Source of the DNA: Amycolatopsis acidicola
GTDB lineage: Bacteria > Actinomycetota > Actinomycetes > Mycobacteriales > Pseudonocardiaceae
DNA length: 48,053 nt
Direction: 5' to 3'
Assembly (NCBI RefSeq): GCF_007713735.2
Contig: NZ_VMNW02000074.1
Location: forward strand, 1-48,053
In this document: piece by piece, positions 17,353-25,798 of the stretch
Numbering within the stretch: the first letter of the stretch is position 1
Layout of the letters: the number at the start of each line of letters is the position of its first letter
The notes under the pieces: generated by a model
The model's input: the letters and a program-made list of their open reading frames with translations, nothing else
Databases searched by the model: none
Told to the model about the DNA's origin: nothing
Translations under genes and position numbers: made by a program

Positions 17353-17543
17353 CTGTCCGGACTCCTTCCCAGTCCGTCCCAGCGTCGCCCGCGAAGTTGG
17401 CAGGGAGTTGGGTAAAGGCTGAGCGCGGGCTGTGAAGGCGAACCGGGAGATCGAGGCCGTGCTGGACGCCGCGGGGCGGTATCGACAGCGGTGGATGCCC
17501 TGCGCTCGGGCAGGACATCGTCACCGTCCGCGAAGGAACCGCG
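17353..17543. other. Intergenic stretch, no supported gene
   Basis: 191 bp between the OmpR regulator start and the DUF2630 stop. It holds the GTTGG repeats and the operon promoter region. A plus-strand frame opening at GTG 17432 starts with protein-like text (about 22 residues, NREIEAVLDAAGRYRQRW) and then degenerates into arginine-rich antisense sequence; it may be a gene remnant but cannot be supported as a gene. Confidence 0.5.
17396..17411 (-). promoter_or_regulatory. 11-bp phased direct repeat upstream of the OmpR regulator
   Basis: Read toward the gene: CCAAC-N6-CCAAC, an 11-bp-spaced pair typical of OmpR/PhoP-class dimer sites, preceded by TTTACC. It could be an autoregulatory site for the polysaccharide operon. 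Only two units are seen, so chance is not excluded. Confidence 0.35.
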
Positions 17544-17786
17544 CTACTGGCGGTAGTTCTCGACCTCGGTGGCCGGGCGCACTTCGGCGGAGGTCTCGTC
17601 CTCGCCGAACTCGCGCCGCGCGCGCCGCTGGCGGAGCAGGTCCCAGCACTGGTCGAGCTGCTGCTCGACCTGCTTGATCCGGGCCTGGCCCGCCTCGTCC
17701 AGACCGTCACCGATGGCTTGCTGCCGGAGTTCGTGCTCCTCCGCGATGAGCCCGTCGATGTTGCCGATGATGTCCTTTTCACTCAC
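17544..17786 (-). CDS. DUF2630 family protein
   Basis: 80 residues, mostly charged and helical, with no membrane segment. Family hallmarks: MSEKDIIGNIDGLIAEEHELR at the start (hydrophobic heptads followed by EEH), a central QLDQCWDLLRQRRARREFG and the terminal RPATEVENYRQ. DUF2630 proteins are small, actinobacterial and of unknown function. The gene stands alone, 39 nt downstream of the amidohydrolase stop in the same orientation. Confidence 0.9.
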   Translation of the reverse strand: MSEKDIIGNIDGLIAEEHELRQQAIGDGLDEAGQARIKQVEQQLDQCWDLLRQRRARREFGEDETSAEVRPATEVENYRQ

Positions 17787-17825
17787 GAAGACACCGTACC
17801 CTCGCCGGGCGGCCGCCGTGGTGGA

Positions 17826-19010
17826 TCAACCCGGCGGGGGCACACCGGCGGCGATCCGGCTGCCCATCGCGAACACCGCCCGCACCCGGCACAACGCCGC
17901 CGGATCCTCGATCGGGTCCCCGTCCACGGCGAGCACGTCGGCGTCGAACCCGCGCGCGAGGCGGCCCTTGCGACCGGCCAGCCCGCACGCCTCCGCCGCT
18001 ACCTCGGTGAGCACCCGCAGCGCCTGCGCCGGGCGGTAGCCGATCCGCACGAGCAGGGGCAGCGCGCGTGGCAGCACGTCGTGCGGTTTCAGCGGGCTCA
18101 GCCCGCCGTCCGAGCCCGCCACCAGCCGCGCGTCGGCCTTCACCAGCCGGTGCAGGTTCGCGTGGATCAGCGGTAGCCGGCGCGCCACCTTGGCCGGCGG
18201 CTGCACGCCCGGCACCGGGCGGATGCCCATCGTGGCGCCGACCACGATCCGCTGCCGCGCGATGCGGCGGATCAGCTCCGGCGGGGGCACGTCGACGCCG
18301 TCGGCGCTCCAGAACGAGACGTGCTCGATCCCGTCAACGCCCGCATCGACGGCGTCCACAATGGACTTCGTGGCGTGCGCGTGCACCGTGACCGGCAGTC
18401 CGTGCTGGTGTGCTTCCTCGACCGCTGCCCGGATTTCGCCGGGTTCGAACTGCGGGTCCTCCTGGCGCGTGCCCGGCGTGTACGTGCCGCCGCTCGCCAT
18501 GATCTTGATGACGTCCACCCCGCGTTCGGCGTGTTCCCGCACCGCGGCACGGATTCCGCCGGGCGCCACCGCGCCCCCGAGGTAGTGGCAGTGGCCGCCG
18601 GGCACGGTGATCGGCGGCCCGGAGGCGAGGATCGTCGGCAGGTGCCCCGGCCTGTCCCGCATCGTCAGGGCGAGATAGCCGCGGTCGCCGAGATCGCGGA
18701 CCGTCGTGACACCCGCACGCAGCGCCCGCCGGGCCGCCACCCCCATGGCGCGCAAGGCGGCATCGTCATCTCTCGTGGCGAGCGCGGCCACCGGGTCGGG
18801 GCTCGCGTCGAACGCCAGGTGCAGGTGCGTGTCGATCAGCCCGGGCAGCAGGGTCGCGCCGGGCAGGTCGACGACCAGCGCGTCCGGCGGGGGCGGGAAG
18901 TCGTAGTCGACACCGGCGATCCGGGTGCCGTCGAGAACCAGGACCGGATCGGCGAGCATCCGGGAACCGTCGAACAACCGCTCCGCCCTGACCGCGATCC
19001 GCATGGCCAT
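17826..19010 (-). CDS. Amidohydrolase family protein (imidazolonepropionase-like)
   Basis: 394 residues with a small N-terminal beta-sandwich part and a TIM-barrel hydrolase. Metal ligands: DTHLHL (HxH) after LPGLI, a lysine in DVIKIMASGG, H in VTVHAHA, H in IEHVSFW and D in AGSDGGLSP. This is the pattern of the imidazolonepropionase/prolidase-like branch, which cleaves C-N bonds in cyclic amides or dipeptides. ATG 19010 follows GGAGGCGGGG; a second ATG two codons on (MRIAV) is possible. No signal peptide. Isolated by a repeat-containing 330-bp gap upstream, so its pathway cannot be inferred. Confidence 0.87.
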   Translation of the reverse strand: MAMRIAVRAERLFDGSRMLADPVLVLDGTRIAGVDYDFPPPPDALVVDLPGATLLPGLIDTHLHLAFDASPDPVAALATRDDDAALRAMGVAARRALRAGVTTVRDLGDRGYLALTMRDRPGHLPTILASGPPITVPGGHCHYLGGAVAPGGIRAAVREHAERGVDVIKIMASGGTYTPGTRQEDPQFEPGEIRAAVEEAHQHGLPVTVHAHATKSIVDAVDAGVDGIEHVSFWSADGVDVPPPELIRRIARQRIVVGATMGIRPVPGVQPPAKVARRLPLIHANLHRLVKADARLVAGSDGGLSPLKPHDVLPRALPLLVRIGYRPAQALRVLTEVAAEACGLAGRKGRLARGFDADVLAVDGDPIEDPAALCRVRAVFAMGSRIAAGVPPPG

Positions 19011-19118
19011 CCCCGCCTCCGCGCGCCTACTCCCAGCCTACGGTTGTCTTGCGGTGGAACAAAATCGTCGGTGATTGGCCAACAAGTATTTCGTGACCCT
19101 GTCCGGTTTACGTTGCCG

Positions 19119-19277
19119 TGTTTGCCCCTGCGGTCGGTGAGTTTGCCCGCTGCGTCACTGATTTTGCCGCTCCGGTCGCTGAGTTTGCCCACGGCGGCAG
19201 CGGTCGGCCAACTCGGCGACGTCCCGGGCCAACTCGGCGACGCCAGGGGCCAACTCGGCGCCCTGGCGGGCAAACAC
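19119..19277. repeat. Inverted array of 21-bp units (4 + 4)
   Basis: Four units with TTTGCC[C/G] at 19121, 19142, 19163 and 19184 (spacing exactly 21) are followed by four units with GGC[C/A]AA at 19206, 19227, 19248 and 19269 (again exactly 21). The second set is the imperfect reverse complement of the first, symmetric about 19197/19198, so a single strand can fold into a roughly 75-bp imperfect hairpin. The surrounding 330-bp gap between the amidohydrolase and cebR holds no gene that I can support. Function unknown. Confidence 0.85.
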
Positions 19278-19340
19278 ACCCGCGCGTAAGGACCACAAGA
19301 TCACGAGACACTAGGTGGGCTGCGACCGTCGCGGAACTCG

Positions 19341-20354
19341 CTAAGCGGATTCGCGGATCTTGACCGAAACCGGCAGTACCGTGCGCCGCGGGGTGACGGG
19401 TTCGCCTGCCAGCAAGGCGTTCAGGGTGCGCACCATTTCCCCCACCTGATCCGCCGGCGCCTGGTGCACGGTGGTCAGCGGCGGCTCCAGGGTGGGCGCC
19501 AGCATCGGGTGATCGTCGAAACCGACGAGCGACACGTCCGACGGCACGCGTTTTCCCGCCGCCGCCAACGCGCGCAGGGCGCCGGCGGCCATCAGGTCGC
19601 TCGCCACGAACACCCCGTCCACGTCGGGATGCCTTGCCAGCAACCGTTCCATCGCCGCGCGGCCACCGTCCAAAGTGAAGTCACCTTCCTCGGCGAGCCC
19701 GTCGGGATCGAGCCCGGCGTCGGTCAGCGTCTTCTCCCAGCCCCACAGCCGGTGCACCGCCGCCGTCTGGTCCTGCGGCCCCGCGACGGTGGCCACCCGC
19801 CTGCGTCCGCGGTCCAGAAGGTGTTGCACCGCAAGGCGTGCGCCGTCCTGGTTGTCGAAGTCGACGACGTGCACCCCGCGGGTGAGATTGCCCGCCTGCC
19901 CGCCGAACACGATCGGCAACCGCAGCAGGCGCAGCGCGCGGGGGAGCGGGTCGGCGCGGTGCGGCGCGAACACCAGCGCGCCGTCCACGTGACCGCCTTC
20001 GAGGAAGCGCAGGGTGCGGGCGTGGTCGTCCGGTCCGTCGTTGAACAGCAACACCATCTGGCTTCCCGAGTCGGCCAGCGCCCGGTACGCCGCGCGCATC
20101 ACCGCGTTGCGGTACGGGTCGCCGAGCAGCAGGTCCTCCGGCTCCGACAGCACGACCGCGACCGCGCCGGTGCGCCGGGTGACCAGCGAACGCGCGGCCT
20201 GGTTCGGGGAGTAGCCGAGATCCCGCGCCGCGGCCAGTACGGCATCCTTGGCACGGCTGCTCACGTTCGCGTCGCCGTTCAGCGCGCGCGACGCGGTGGA
20301 ACGGGACACCCCGGCGAACGCCGCGACGTCTTCCAAAGTCGGCCGATCGTCCAC
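19341..20354 (-). CDS. cebR: LacI-family repressor, CebR-like
   Basis: 337 residues from GTG 20354 (VDDRPTLEDVAAFAGVS), which has GGAAGG upstream; the longer frame adds non-family residues. HTH at about 6-26 (LEDVAAFAGVSRSTASRALNG), hinge with NQAARSLVTRR, then a sugar-binding core with QTAAV, DDHPMLAPTLEPPLTTV and a C-terminal REMV-like dimer surface. It diverges from cebEFG-bglC, and two copies of the known CebR operator (TGGGAGCGCTCCCA) sit in the gap, one before its own gene. CebR represses cellobiose/cello-oligosaccharide uptake in Streptomyces and is released by cellobiose; the same role is expected here. Confidence 0.88.
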   Translation of the reverse strand: MDDRPTLEDVAAFAGVSRSTASRALNGDANVSSRAKDAVLAAARDLGYSPNQAARSLVTRRTGAVAVVLSEPEDLLLGDPYRNAVMRAAYRALADSGSQMVLLFNDGPDDHARTLRFLEGGHVDGALVFAPHRADPLPRALRLLRLPIVFGGQAGNLTRGVHVVDFDNQDGARLAVQHLLDRGRRRVATVAGPQDQTAAVHRLWGWEKTLTDAGLDPDGLAEEGDFTLDGGRAAMERLLARHPDVDGVFVASDLMAAGALRALAAAGKRVPSDVSLVGFDDHPMLAPTLEPPLTTVHQAPADQVGEMVRTLNALLAGEPVTPRRTVLPVSVKIRESA

Positions 20355-20371
20355 GTACCCACCCTTCCTGC

Positions 20372-20385
20372 TGGGAGCGCTCTCA
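20372..20385. promoter_or_regulatory. CebR operator before cebR
   Basis: TGGGAGCGCTCTCA differs at one position from the 14-bp CebR palindrome. It lies 18 bp upstream of the cebR start, next to a possible minus-strand -10 (TATGGT, 20391-20386), so it should mediate autorepression. Confidence 0.8.
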
Positions 20386-20398
20386 ACCATATCGCAAC

Positions 20399-20427
20399 TT
20401 GACACCCGTGGTGGTCGGGGACACACT
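20399..20427 (+). promoter_or_regulatory. Probable cebE promoter
   Basis: Perfect -35 TTGACA (20399-20404), a 17-nt spacer and a weak -10 CACACT (20422-20427). The expected transcription start near 20434 puts the operator at 20439-20452 just downstream, a good repressor position. Confidence 0.55.
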
Positions 20428-20438
20428 CAGTCTCGTTC

Positions 20439-20452
20439 TGGGAGCGCTCCCA
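20439..20452. promoter_or_regulatory. CebR operator before cebE
   Basis: TGGGAGCGCTCCCA, a perfect 14-bp palindrome identical to the CebR box described in Streptomyces. It lies 37 bp before the cebE start. Confidence 0.9.
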
Positions 20453-20489
20453 GTTCTCTCCCGCGAACCCCACTAACAAGGGAAGAGAC

Positions 20490-21776
20490 GTGCGACATCT
20501 TCACAAGGGTGTGAGCCTCGCGATCGGACTGGCGGTGCTGGGCGCGAGCCTGGCCGCCTGCGGTGGCGGCGGGTCCTCGTCCGGTGACTCCGGGCAGATC
20601 GAGCTGACCATCGGCACGTTCACCGAGTTCGGCTACGAAAGCCTGCTCACCGAGTACCAGCAGCTGCACCCCAACATCAAGATCACCCACCACAAGACCG
20701 GGGAAGGCGGCCCGTACCACCAGAACCTGATCACCAAACTGGCCGCGGGCTCCGGGCTCGAAGACGTCGTCGCGGTGGAGGAGGGCCATTTCTCCGACAT
20801 CATCGACAAGTCGAGCAAGTTCAACGACCTCACCGAGATCGGCCCCAAGGACGTCACCGCCGACCGGTGGCTGTCGTGGAAGTACGACGGCGGCAAGGAC
20901 AAGGACGGCAAGCTCATCGGCTACGGCACCGACATCGGGCCGCTCGCGATGTGTTACCGCACCGACCTGCTTTCCGCCGCCGGCCTGCCGACGGACCCGG
21001 CGAGCGTCAAGGCGATGTTCGCCAGCTGGGACAGCTACTTCGCGGCCGGGCAGCAGTACGTGCAGAAGACCGGCAAGCCATGGTTCGACGCGTCCTCGCA
21101 GCTGTACAACTCGATGGTCAACCAGCTCGACACCGGTTACCTCGACCGCAACGACCAGCTGACGATCGAGACCAACCCCGGCATCAAGGACGCCTGGACC
21201 AGGATCACCACGGCCATCGGGCAGGGCCAGTCGGCCAAGCTCGAGGCGTTCGGCAACGAGTGGAAGACCGGGTTCCAGCAGGGCGCCTTCGCCACCACCG
21301 TGTGCCCGTCGTGGATGCTCGGCGTCGTCAAGGAGGACTCCGGCCCGGAGAACGCGGGCAAGTGGGCGGTCACCGACTCCTTCCCCAACGGCGGCGGCAA
21401 CTGGGGCGGTTCGTATCTGACCGTGCCGAAGCAGAGCCAGCACCCGAAGGAGGCCGCGGAGCTCGCGGCCTGGCTGACCGCGCCCGAGCAGCAGCTGAAA
21501 GCCTTCCAGGCCAAGGGGAACTTCCCCAGCCAGGTGCAGGACCTGACCTCGCCGGAGCTGCTGAACCAGACCGACGCCTACTTCGGCGACGTCAAGATCG
21601 GCCAGCTCTACGCCACCCAGGCACAGAAGGTGACCAAGGCCCAGTACAAGGGCCCCGGTGACGGCCAGATCCAGGAGAACGTCACCAAACCCGCGCTGAC
21701 CGCGGTGGAACAGGGCATGCCACCGGACCAGGCCTGGCAACAGGTCGTCGACGGCGCCAAGAAGATCGTCAAGTGA
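20490..21776 (+). CDS. cebE: Cellobiose ABC transporter substrate-binding lipoprotein
   Basis: 428 residues from GTG 20490 with GGAAGAG upstream. Lipoprotein signal: charged MRHLHK, hydrophobic core, LAAC with Cys24, then a Gly/Ser linker. The mature protein is a family-1 extracellular solute-binding protein (LTIGTFTEFGYESLL, PNIKITHHKTGEGGPYHQNL, GSYLTVPKQSQHPKEAAELAAWL). It captures cellobiose or cello-oligosaccharides outside and hands them to CebF/CebG. The substrate is assigned from the CebR operator, the transporter order and the adjacent beta-glucosidase. No ATPase gene is present; in Streptomyces the shared ATPase MsiK, encoded elsewhere, serves this system. Confidence 0.88.
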   Translation: MRHLHKGVSLAIGLAVLGASLAACGGGGSSSGDSGQIELTIGTFTEFGYESLLTEYQQLHPNIKITHHKTGEGGPYHQNLITKLAAGSGLEDVVAVEEGHFSDIIDKSSKFNDLTEIGPKDVTADRWLSWKYDGGKDKDGKLIGYGTDIGPLAMCYRTDLLSAAGLPTDPASVKAMFASWDSYFAAGQQYVQKTGKPWFDASSQLYNSMVNQLDTGYLDRNDQLTIETNPGIKDAWTRITTAIGQGQSAKLEAFGNEWKTGFQQGAFATTVCPSWMLGVVKEDSGPENAGKWAVTDSFPNGGGNWGGSYLTVPKQSQHPKEAAELAAWLTAPEQQLKAFQAKGNFPSQVQDLTSPELLNQTDAYFGDVKIGQLYATQAQKVTKAQYKGPGDGQIQENVTKPALTAVEQGMPPDQAWQQVVDGAKKIVK

Positions 21777-21843
21777 CCCTGCCACCGGCGTGCCCGCGGC
21801 CGCGGCCAGGGCACGCCGGTGCGGCCTGGAAAGGAAAGACCGG

Positions 21844-22815
21844 ATGACGAGCACCGTGGTCGAACCACGGCGGCGAACACCCGACGGGGAACCGTCACCC
21901 CGGACGAAGTGGCGCTATCGGTTGTCCCGCTGGGACGTCAAGTACTCGCCCTACCTCTACATCGCGCCGTTCTTCGTCGTCTTCGGGGTGGCCGGCCTGT
22001 TCCCGCTGCTCTACACGGCCTACGTCTCGATGTTCGACTGGGAGATCGGCGACGACCACCCGAAGTTCCTCGGCTTCGGCAACTACGTCGACCTCTTCGG
22101 CGACGGCCAGTTCTGGAACGCGCTGGTCAACACGGTTTCGATCTTCCTGCTCTCGAGTATCCCGCAGGTGATCGTCGCCGTCTTGCTCGCGGCGCTGCTG
22201 AACATGCGGCTGCGCGGGCCGACGACGTGGCGGGTCGGCGTGCTGCTGCCGTACGCGGCGAGCCTGGTCGCGCTCGGCATCATCTTCAGCAACCTCTTCG
22301 GGCCCCGCTACGGATTGGTCAACTCGATCTTCGAGGGGCTCGGGCTGGACCGGGTGGAGTGGCAGGCCAACCGGTTCGCCAGCCACGTCGCCATCGCCAC
22401 GATGGTCAACTGGCGCTGGACCGGCTACAACGCGCTGATCGTGCTGGCCGCCATGCAGGCGCTGCCCAAGGATGTGATGGAAGCCTCCATTGTGGACGGT
22501 GCGGGCGCGATCCGCCGGTTCGTGCACGTGACCCTGCCGATGCTGCGCCCCACGCTGATCTTCGTGGTGATCACCTCGACCATCGGCGGGCTGCAGATCT
22601 TCACCGAGCCCAAGCTGTTCGACGCGATGCCCGGTTCGAACAACGGCGGCTCCACGCACCAGTTCCAGACCGTGACGCTGTACATGTACCAGTTCGGTTT
22701 CGAGAACTTCGACCTCGGCTACGCGTCCGCGATCGCCTGGGTGCTGTTCCTGATCATCATCGTGTTCGCGCTGGTCAACTTCCTGCTCACCAGGAGAATG
22801 GGGAGGCTGAAATGA
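21844..22815 (+). CDS. cebF: Cellobiose ABC transporter permease CebF
   Basis: 323 residues from ATG 21844, with GGAAAGGAAAG upstream; the open frame extends 54 nt further but lacks family similarity. Six TM helices, the first at about residues 38-60 (YLYIAPFFVVFGVAGLF). The EAA loop that docks the ATPase is in MEASIVDGAGAIRRFVHVTLP. It forms half of the membrane channel. Its TGA overlaps the ATG of cebG by 4 nt, so both permeases are translated together. 67 nt separate it from cebE. Confidence 0.9.
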   Translation: MTSTVVEPRRRTPDGEPSPRTKWRYRLSRWDVKYSPYLYIAPFFVVFGVAGLFPLLYTAYVSMFDWEIGDDHPKFLGFGNYVDLFGDGQFWNALVNTVSIFLLSSIPQVIVAVLLAALLNMRLRGPTTWRVGVLLPYAASLVALGIIFSNLFGPRYGLVNSIFEGLGLDRVEWQANRFASHVAIATMVNWRWTGYNALIVLAAMQALPKDVMEASIVDGAGAIRRFVHVTLPMLRPTLIFVVITSTIGGLQIFTEPKLFDAMPGSNNGGSTHQFQTVTLYMYQFGFENFDLGYASAIAWVLFLIIIVFALVNFLLTRRMGRLK

Positions 22816-23639
22816 ACTCCCGGCTGGGCAAGCCCAATTTCTTCGTCTACGCGGCGCTGGTCGTGTTCGTGCTGTTCTCGTTCTTCCCGTTCTACTGGTC
22901 GTTCCTGGTCGCCAGCCGCGACAGCGGGATGCTCGGGGAAAGCCTCCCGTCGCTGGTGCCGGGCGGCAACTTCTTCGCCAACGCCTCGCGCGTGTTCGAC
23001 CTCGTCGCGTTCTGGAAGGCGCTGGGCAACAGCGTGATCGTGTCCGGCACGGTCACCCTGACCACGGTGCTGTTCTCGTCGCTGGCCGGATTCGCCTTCG
23101 CCAAACTGCGCTTCCGCGGCAGCAACCCGCTGTTCGTGTTCATCGTGGTGACGCTGGCCGTGCCCACGCAGCTGGGCATCATCCCGCTGTTCATCGCGAT
23201 GTCCCAGTTCGGCTGGGCCGGGCATCTGCAGGCGGTGATCGTGCCGAACCTGGTCACGGCGTTCGGCGTGTTCTGGATGCGCCAGTACATTGTGGACGCC
23301 GTGCCGTACGAGCTGATCGAGGCGGCGCGGGTGGACGGCTGCAGCGTGTTCCGTACCTTCTGGAATGTGTGCGTGCCCGCCATCCGGCCCGCCGCGGCGG
23401 TGCTCGCGATGTTCACGTTCATGATGTCGTGGAACGATTTCCTCTGGCCGCTCATCGTGCTGAACGCGGAGAACCCGACCGTGCAGCTCGCGCTGGAGCG
23501 GCTGCAGAGCGGCTACTACGTCGACTACTCGCTCGTGCTGGCGGGGACCACGCTGGCCACGATTCCCATCCTCATCGTCTTCCTGCTGCTCGGCCGCCAG
23601 ATCGTGGCCGGGATCATGCAGGGTGCTGTGAAAGGTTAG
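22812..23639 (+). CDS. cebG: Cellobiose ABC transporter permease CebG
   Basis: 275 residues starting at ATG 22812 within the ATGA overlap with cebF. Six TM helices (first LVVFVLFSFFPFYWSFLVA) and the EAA docking motif EAARVDGCSVFRTFWNVCVP. Second permease of the CUT1 carbohydrate ABC family; pairs with CebF. The stop is 2 nt before the beta-glucosidase start, so uptake and intracellular cleavage are made from one message. Confidence 0.9.
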   Translation: MNSRLGKPNFFVYAALVVFVLFSFFPFYWSFLVASRDSGMLGESLPSLVPGGNFFANASRVFDLVAFWKALGNSVIVSGTVTLTTVLFSSLAGFAFAKLRFRGSNPLFVFIVVTLAVPTQLGIIPLFIAMSQFGWAGHLQAVIVPNLVTAFGVFWMRQYIVDAVPYELIEAARVDGCSVFRTFWNVCVPAIRPAAAVLAMFTFMMSWNDFLWPLIVLNAENPTVQLALERLQSGYYVDYSLVLAGTTLATIPILIVFLLLGRQIVAGIMQGAVKG

Positions 23640-23641
23640 GC

Positions 23642-25033
23642 ATGTCTGTTCTGGGTGAACGACTCGCGGCGGGGCTGGAGTTTCCCACCGGTTTCGTGTG
23701 GGGTGCCAGCACCGCCGCGTACCAGATCGAAGGCGCGACCACTGTGGACGGTCGCACGGAATGTATCTGGGACGCCTTCTGCCGCCGTCCCGGCGCGGTG
23801 GCCGACGGCGATACGGGGGAGCCGGCGGCCGACCACTATCACCGATATGCCGACGACGTCGCGCTGATGCGGGACATGGGCCTCGGCACGTACCGGTTCT
23901 CGATCGCGTGGTCACGGGTGCGGCCTGACGGCGGGCCGGTGGAGCGGCGCGGGCTCGATTTCTACGACAGGCTGGTGGACGAGCTGCTGGCCAACGGGAT
24001 CCGGCCGTGGGCCACGCTGTATCACTGGGATCTCCCGCAGGCGCTGGAGGAGAAGGGCGGCTGGGCGAACCGCGACACGGCCTTCCGGTTCGCCGGCTAC
24101 GCGGAGGCGGTGGCGGAACGGCTCGGTGACCGGGTTCCGTTGTGGTCCACGCTGAACGAGCCGTGGTGCTCGGCTTTTCTGGGCTACGGCTCGGGTGTGC
24201 ACGCGCCCGGGCGCCAGGATCCGGAGGCGGCGGCCGCGGCGGCGCACCACCTGTTGCTGGCGCACGGTTTGGGAATGGCGGAGCTGCGGCGGTACGCCCC
24301 GGCGGCGGAGTCCGGTATCACGCTGAACCTGTACCCGGTGCGGGGCGAGGATGCCGAAGCGGTCCGGAAGATCGACGGCCTCATGAACCGGCTGTTCATG
24401 GATCCGGTGCTGCTCGGGCGTTATCCGGAGGACCTGCTGACCGACCTGGCCCGCTTCGGTTTCGGCGAGCTCGTGCGCGAAGGCGATCTGGAGCTGATCT
24501 CCGCGCCGATCGACATGCTGGGGGTGAACTACTACCGGGGCTACGAGGTGACCCGCGAGCCGGTGCCGGGTTCGGAGCCCGCCGGGCCGGAGTGGATCGG
24601 GGCGGAGGAGGTGCGTTTCATCCCGGACCCGACGGTGCCGCTGACGGCGTCGGGCTGGCAGGTGGAGCCGGACAGGCTCACCGAGACGCTGGTGAACGTG
24701 CACCGGGATTATCCGCACATTCCCTTGTATGTCACGGAAAACGGCGCGGCCTACCCGGACGTCGTCGGCAGCGACGGCCAGATCGTCGACACCGACCGGA
24801 TCGGCTTCCTCGAAGCACACCTGCGGGCGGCGCACGCGGCGCTGACGCAGGGGGTCGATCTCCGCGGGTACTTCTACTGGTCCCTTTTGGACAACTTCGA
24901 ATGGGCGGAGGGATACTCGAAGCGCTTCGGCCTGGTGCACGTGGACTACGAGACGCAGCGCCGGACGCTGAAGCATTCGGCGCACTACTACTCGGTGGTC
25001 GCCACCACCAACACCCTGCCGACCACGGGCTGA
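23642..25033 (+). CDS. bglC: GH1 beta-glucosidase (cellobiose-splitting)
   Basis: 463 residues, standard GH1 length, no signal peptide, so cytoplasmic. N-terminal signature FPTGFVWGASTAAYQIEGA, acid/base E173 in TLNEPW, nucleophile E366 in YVTENGA, and the aglycone/saccharide residues in YWSLLDNFEWAEGY. It hydrolyses imported cellobiose to glucose, completing the cebEFG pathway. AAAGG in the end of cebG serves as its ribosome site. Last gene of the CebR-controlled operon; two hairpins follow. Confidence 0.94.
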   Translation: MSVLGERLAAGLEFPTGFVWGASTAAYQIEGATTVDGRTECIWDAFCRRPGAVADGDTGEPAADHYHRYADDVALMRDMGLGTYRFSIAWSRVRPDGGPVERRGLDFYDRLVDELLANGIRPWATLYHWDLPQALEEKGGWANRDTAFRFAGYAEAVAERLGDRVPLWSTLNEPWCSAFLGYGSGVHAPGRQDPEAAAAAAHHLLLAHGLGMAELRRYAPAAESGITLNLYPVRGEDAEAVRKIDGLMNRLFMDPVLLGRYPEDLLTDLARFGFGELVREGDLELISAPIDMLGVNYYRGYEVTREPVPGSEPAGPEWIGAEEVRFIPDPTVPLTASGWQVEPDRLTETLVNVHRDYPHIPLYVTENGAAYPDVVGSDGQIVDTDRIGFLEAHLRAAHAALTQGVDLRGYFYWSLLDNFEWAEGYSKRFGLVHVDYETQRRTLKHSAHYYSVVATTNTLPTTG

Positions 25034-25049
25034 GCCCGTTCGCGGGGGT

Positions 25050-25090
25050 GGTGGTGCCGCGGCGGCGGCGCGGTACGCCGCGGCACCACC
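25050..25090 (+). terminator. Hairpin after bglC
   Basis: Perfect 15-bp inverted repeat (25050-25064 with 25076-25090) and an 11-nt loop, starting 16 bp after the bglC stop. No T-tract follows, as is common for actinobacterial terminators. Confidence 0.65.
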
Positions 25091-25160
25091 GTGGCCGGTC
25101 CTCGGGGGTCCCGGGCAGGGCACGCACACGGTCGGGTGCGCCGAGACCCTCCACGAGGCA

Positions 25161-25192
25161 GGGCGCGTCCGCATCACGGTGCGGGCGCGCCC
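25161..25192 (+). terminator. Second hairpin downstream of bglC
   Basis: A 13-bp stem (25161-25173 with 25180-25192, one G-T pair) and a 6-nt loop, followed by TTGTAGTG. It ends only 15 bp before the Nudix gene GTG, so it could instead affect that gene's translation. Confidence 0.55.
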
Positions 25193-25207
25193 TTGTAGTG
25201 TCGGCGG

Positions 25208-25690
25208 GTGGAGCTTTTGCCGTTCGACGAGTACGTGCGTTCGCTCGACCGCAAGCGCATGTCGGCGGGCGTCCTGTTTCGCGACGCCGAAGGCCGGGTG
25301 CTGCTCGTAGAGCCTTCTTACAAGGCACAGTGGGAGATCCCCGGCGGCTCCGTCGATGCGGGCGAGTCGCCATGGGCGGCCGCGTCCCGCGAGGTACGTG
25401 AGGAGCTCGGGATCGAGCGTGTGTTCACCCGGCTCCTGGTGATCGATTATGTGCCGGACGACGGCCGCATGCCCGAAGGCATCGCGTTCGTCTTCGACGG
25501 CGGGCTCATCACCAACGCCGAGGTCGCCGCGCTGGAGCTGACCGATCCGGAGATCGTTTCCGCTGGGCTCTTCTTCCTCGACGCGGTGCCGTCGCTGAAA
25601 GCAACGCTCGCGGCGCGTCTCGCCATTGCACTCCGGGCCGCTCAGGCCGGTGAACCACTTTTGTCCGAAAACGGAACCGAGCTCACGTAA
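25208..25690 (+). CDS. Nudix hydrolase
   Basis: 160 residues from GTG 25208. The Nudix box is complete at residues 46-68: GGSVDAGE followed by REVREELG, giving the metal-binding REUXEEXGU core. The preceding QWEIPGG loop is standard for MutT-like enzymes. It hydrolyses a nucleoside diphosphate linked to a moiety X; substrate not predictable. No ribosome site is evident, but a hairpin lies immediately upstream. It stands apart from the ceb operon and converges with the PP2C-like gene. Confidence 0.85.
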   Translation: MELLPFDEYVRSLDRKRMSAGVLFRDAEGRVLLVEPSYKAQWEIPGGSVDAGESPWAAASREVREELGIERVFTRLLVIDYVPDDGRMPEGIAFVFDGGLITNAEVAALELTDPEIVSAGLFFLDAVPSLKATLAARLAIALRAAQAGEPLLSENGTELT

Positions 25691-25798
25691 CCGAGAACAC
25701 GCACCGGCGCACTTGGCGTTGCTGCCGCAGCGCTCGCGCCGTGCCCAATCCACCGGAGCACCCGCCCTCGCCAGCACCGTCGCGGGCACGGACGGCAT

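Noticed and set aside
17432..17677. Plus-strand frame opposite DUF2630
   Set aside because: The first 22 residues look protein-like, but the rest is arginine-rich antisense of a recognised gene. No ribosome site or family.
19081..19311. Open frames crossing the 21-bp repeat
   Set aside because: They exist only because the period is a multiple of three; the translated repeats are not a recognisable protein and have no ribosome site.
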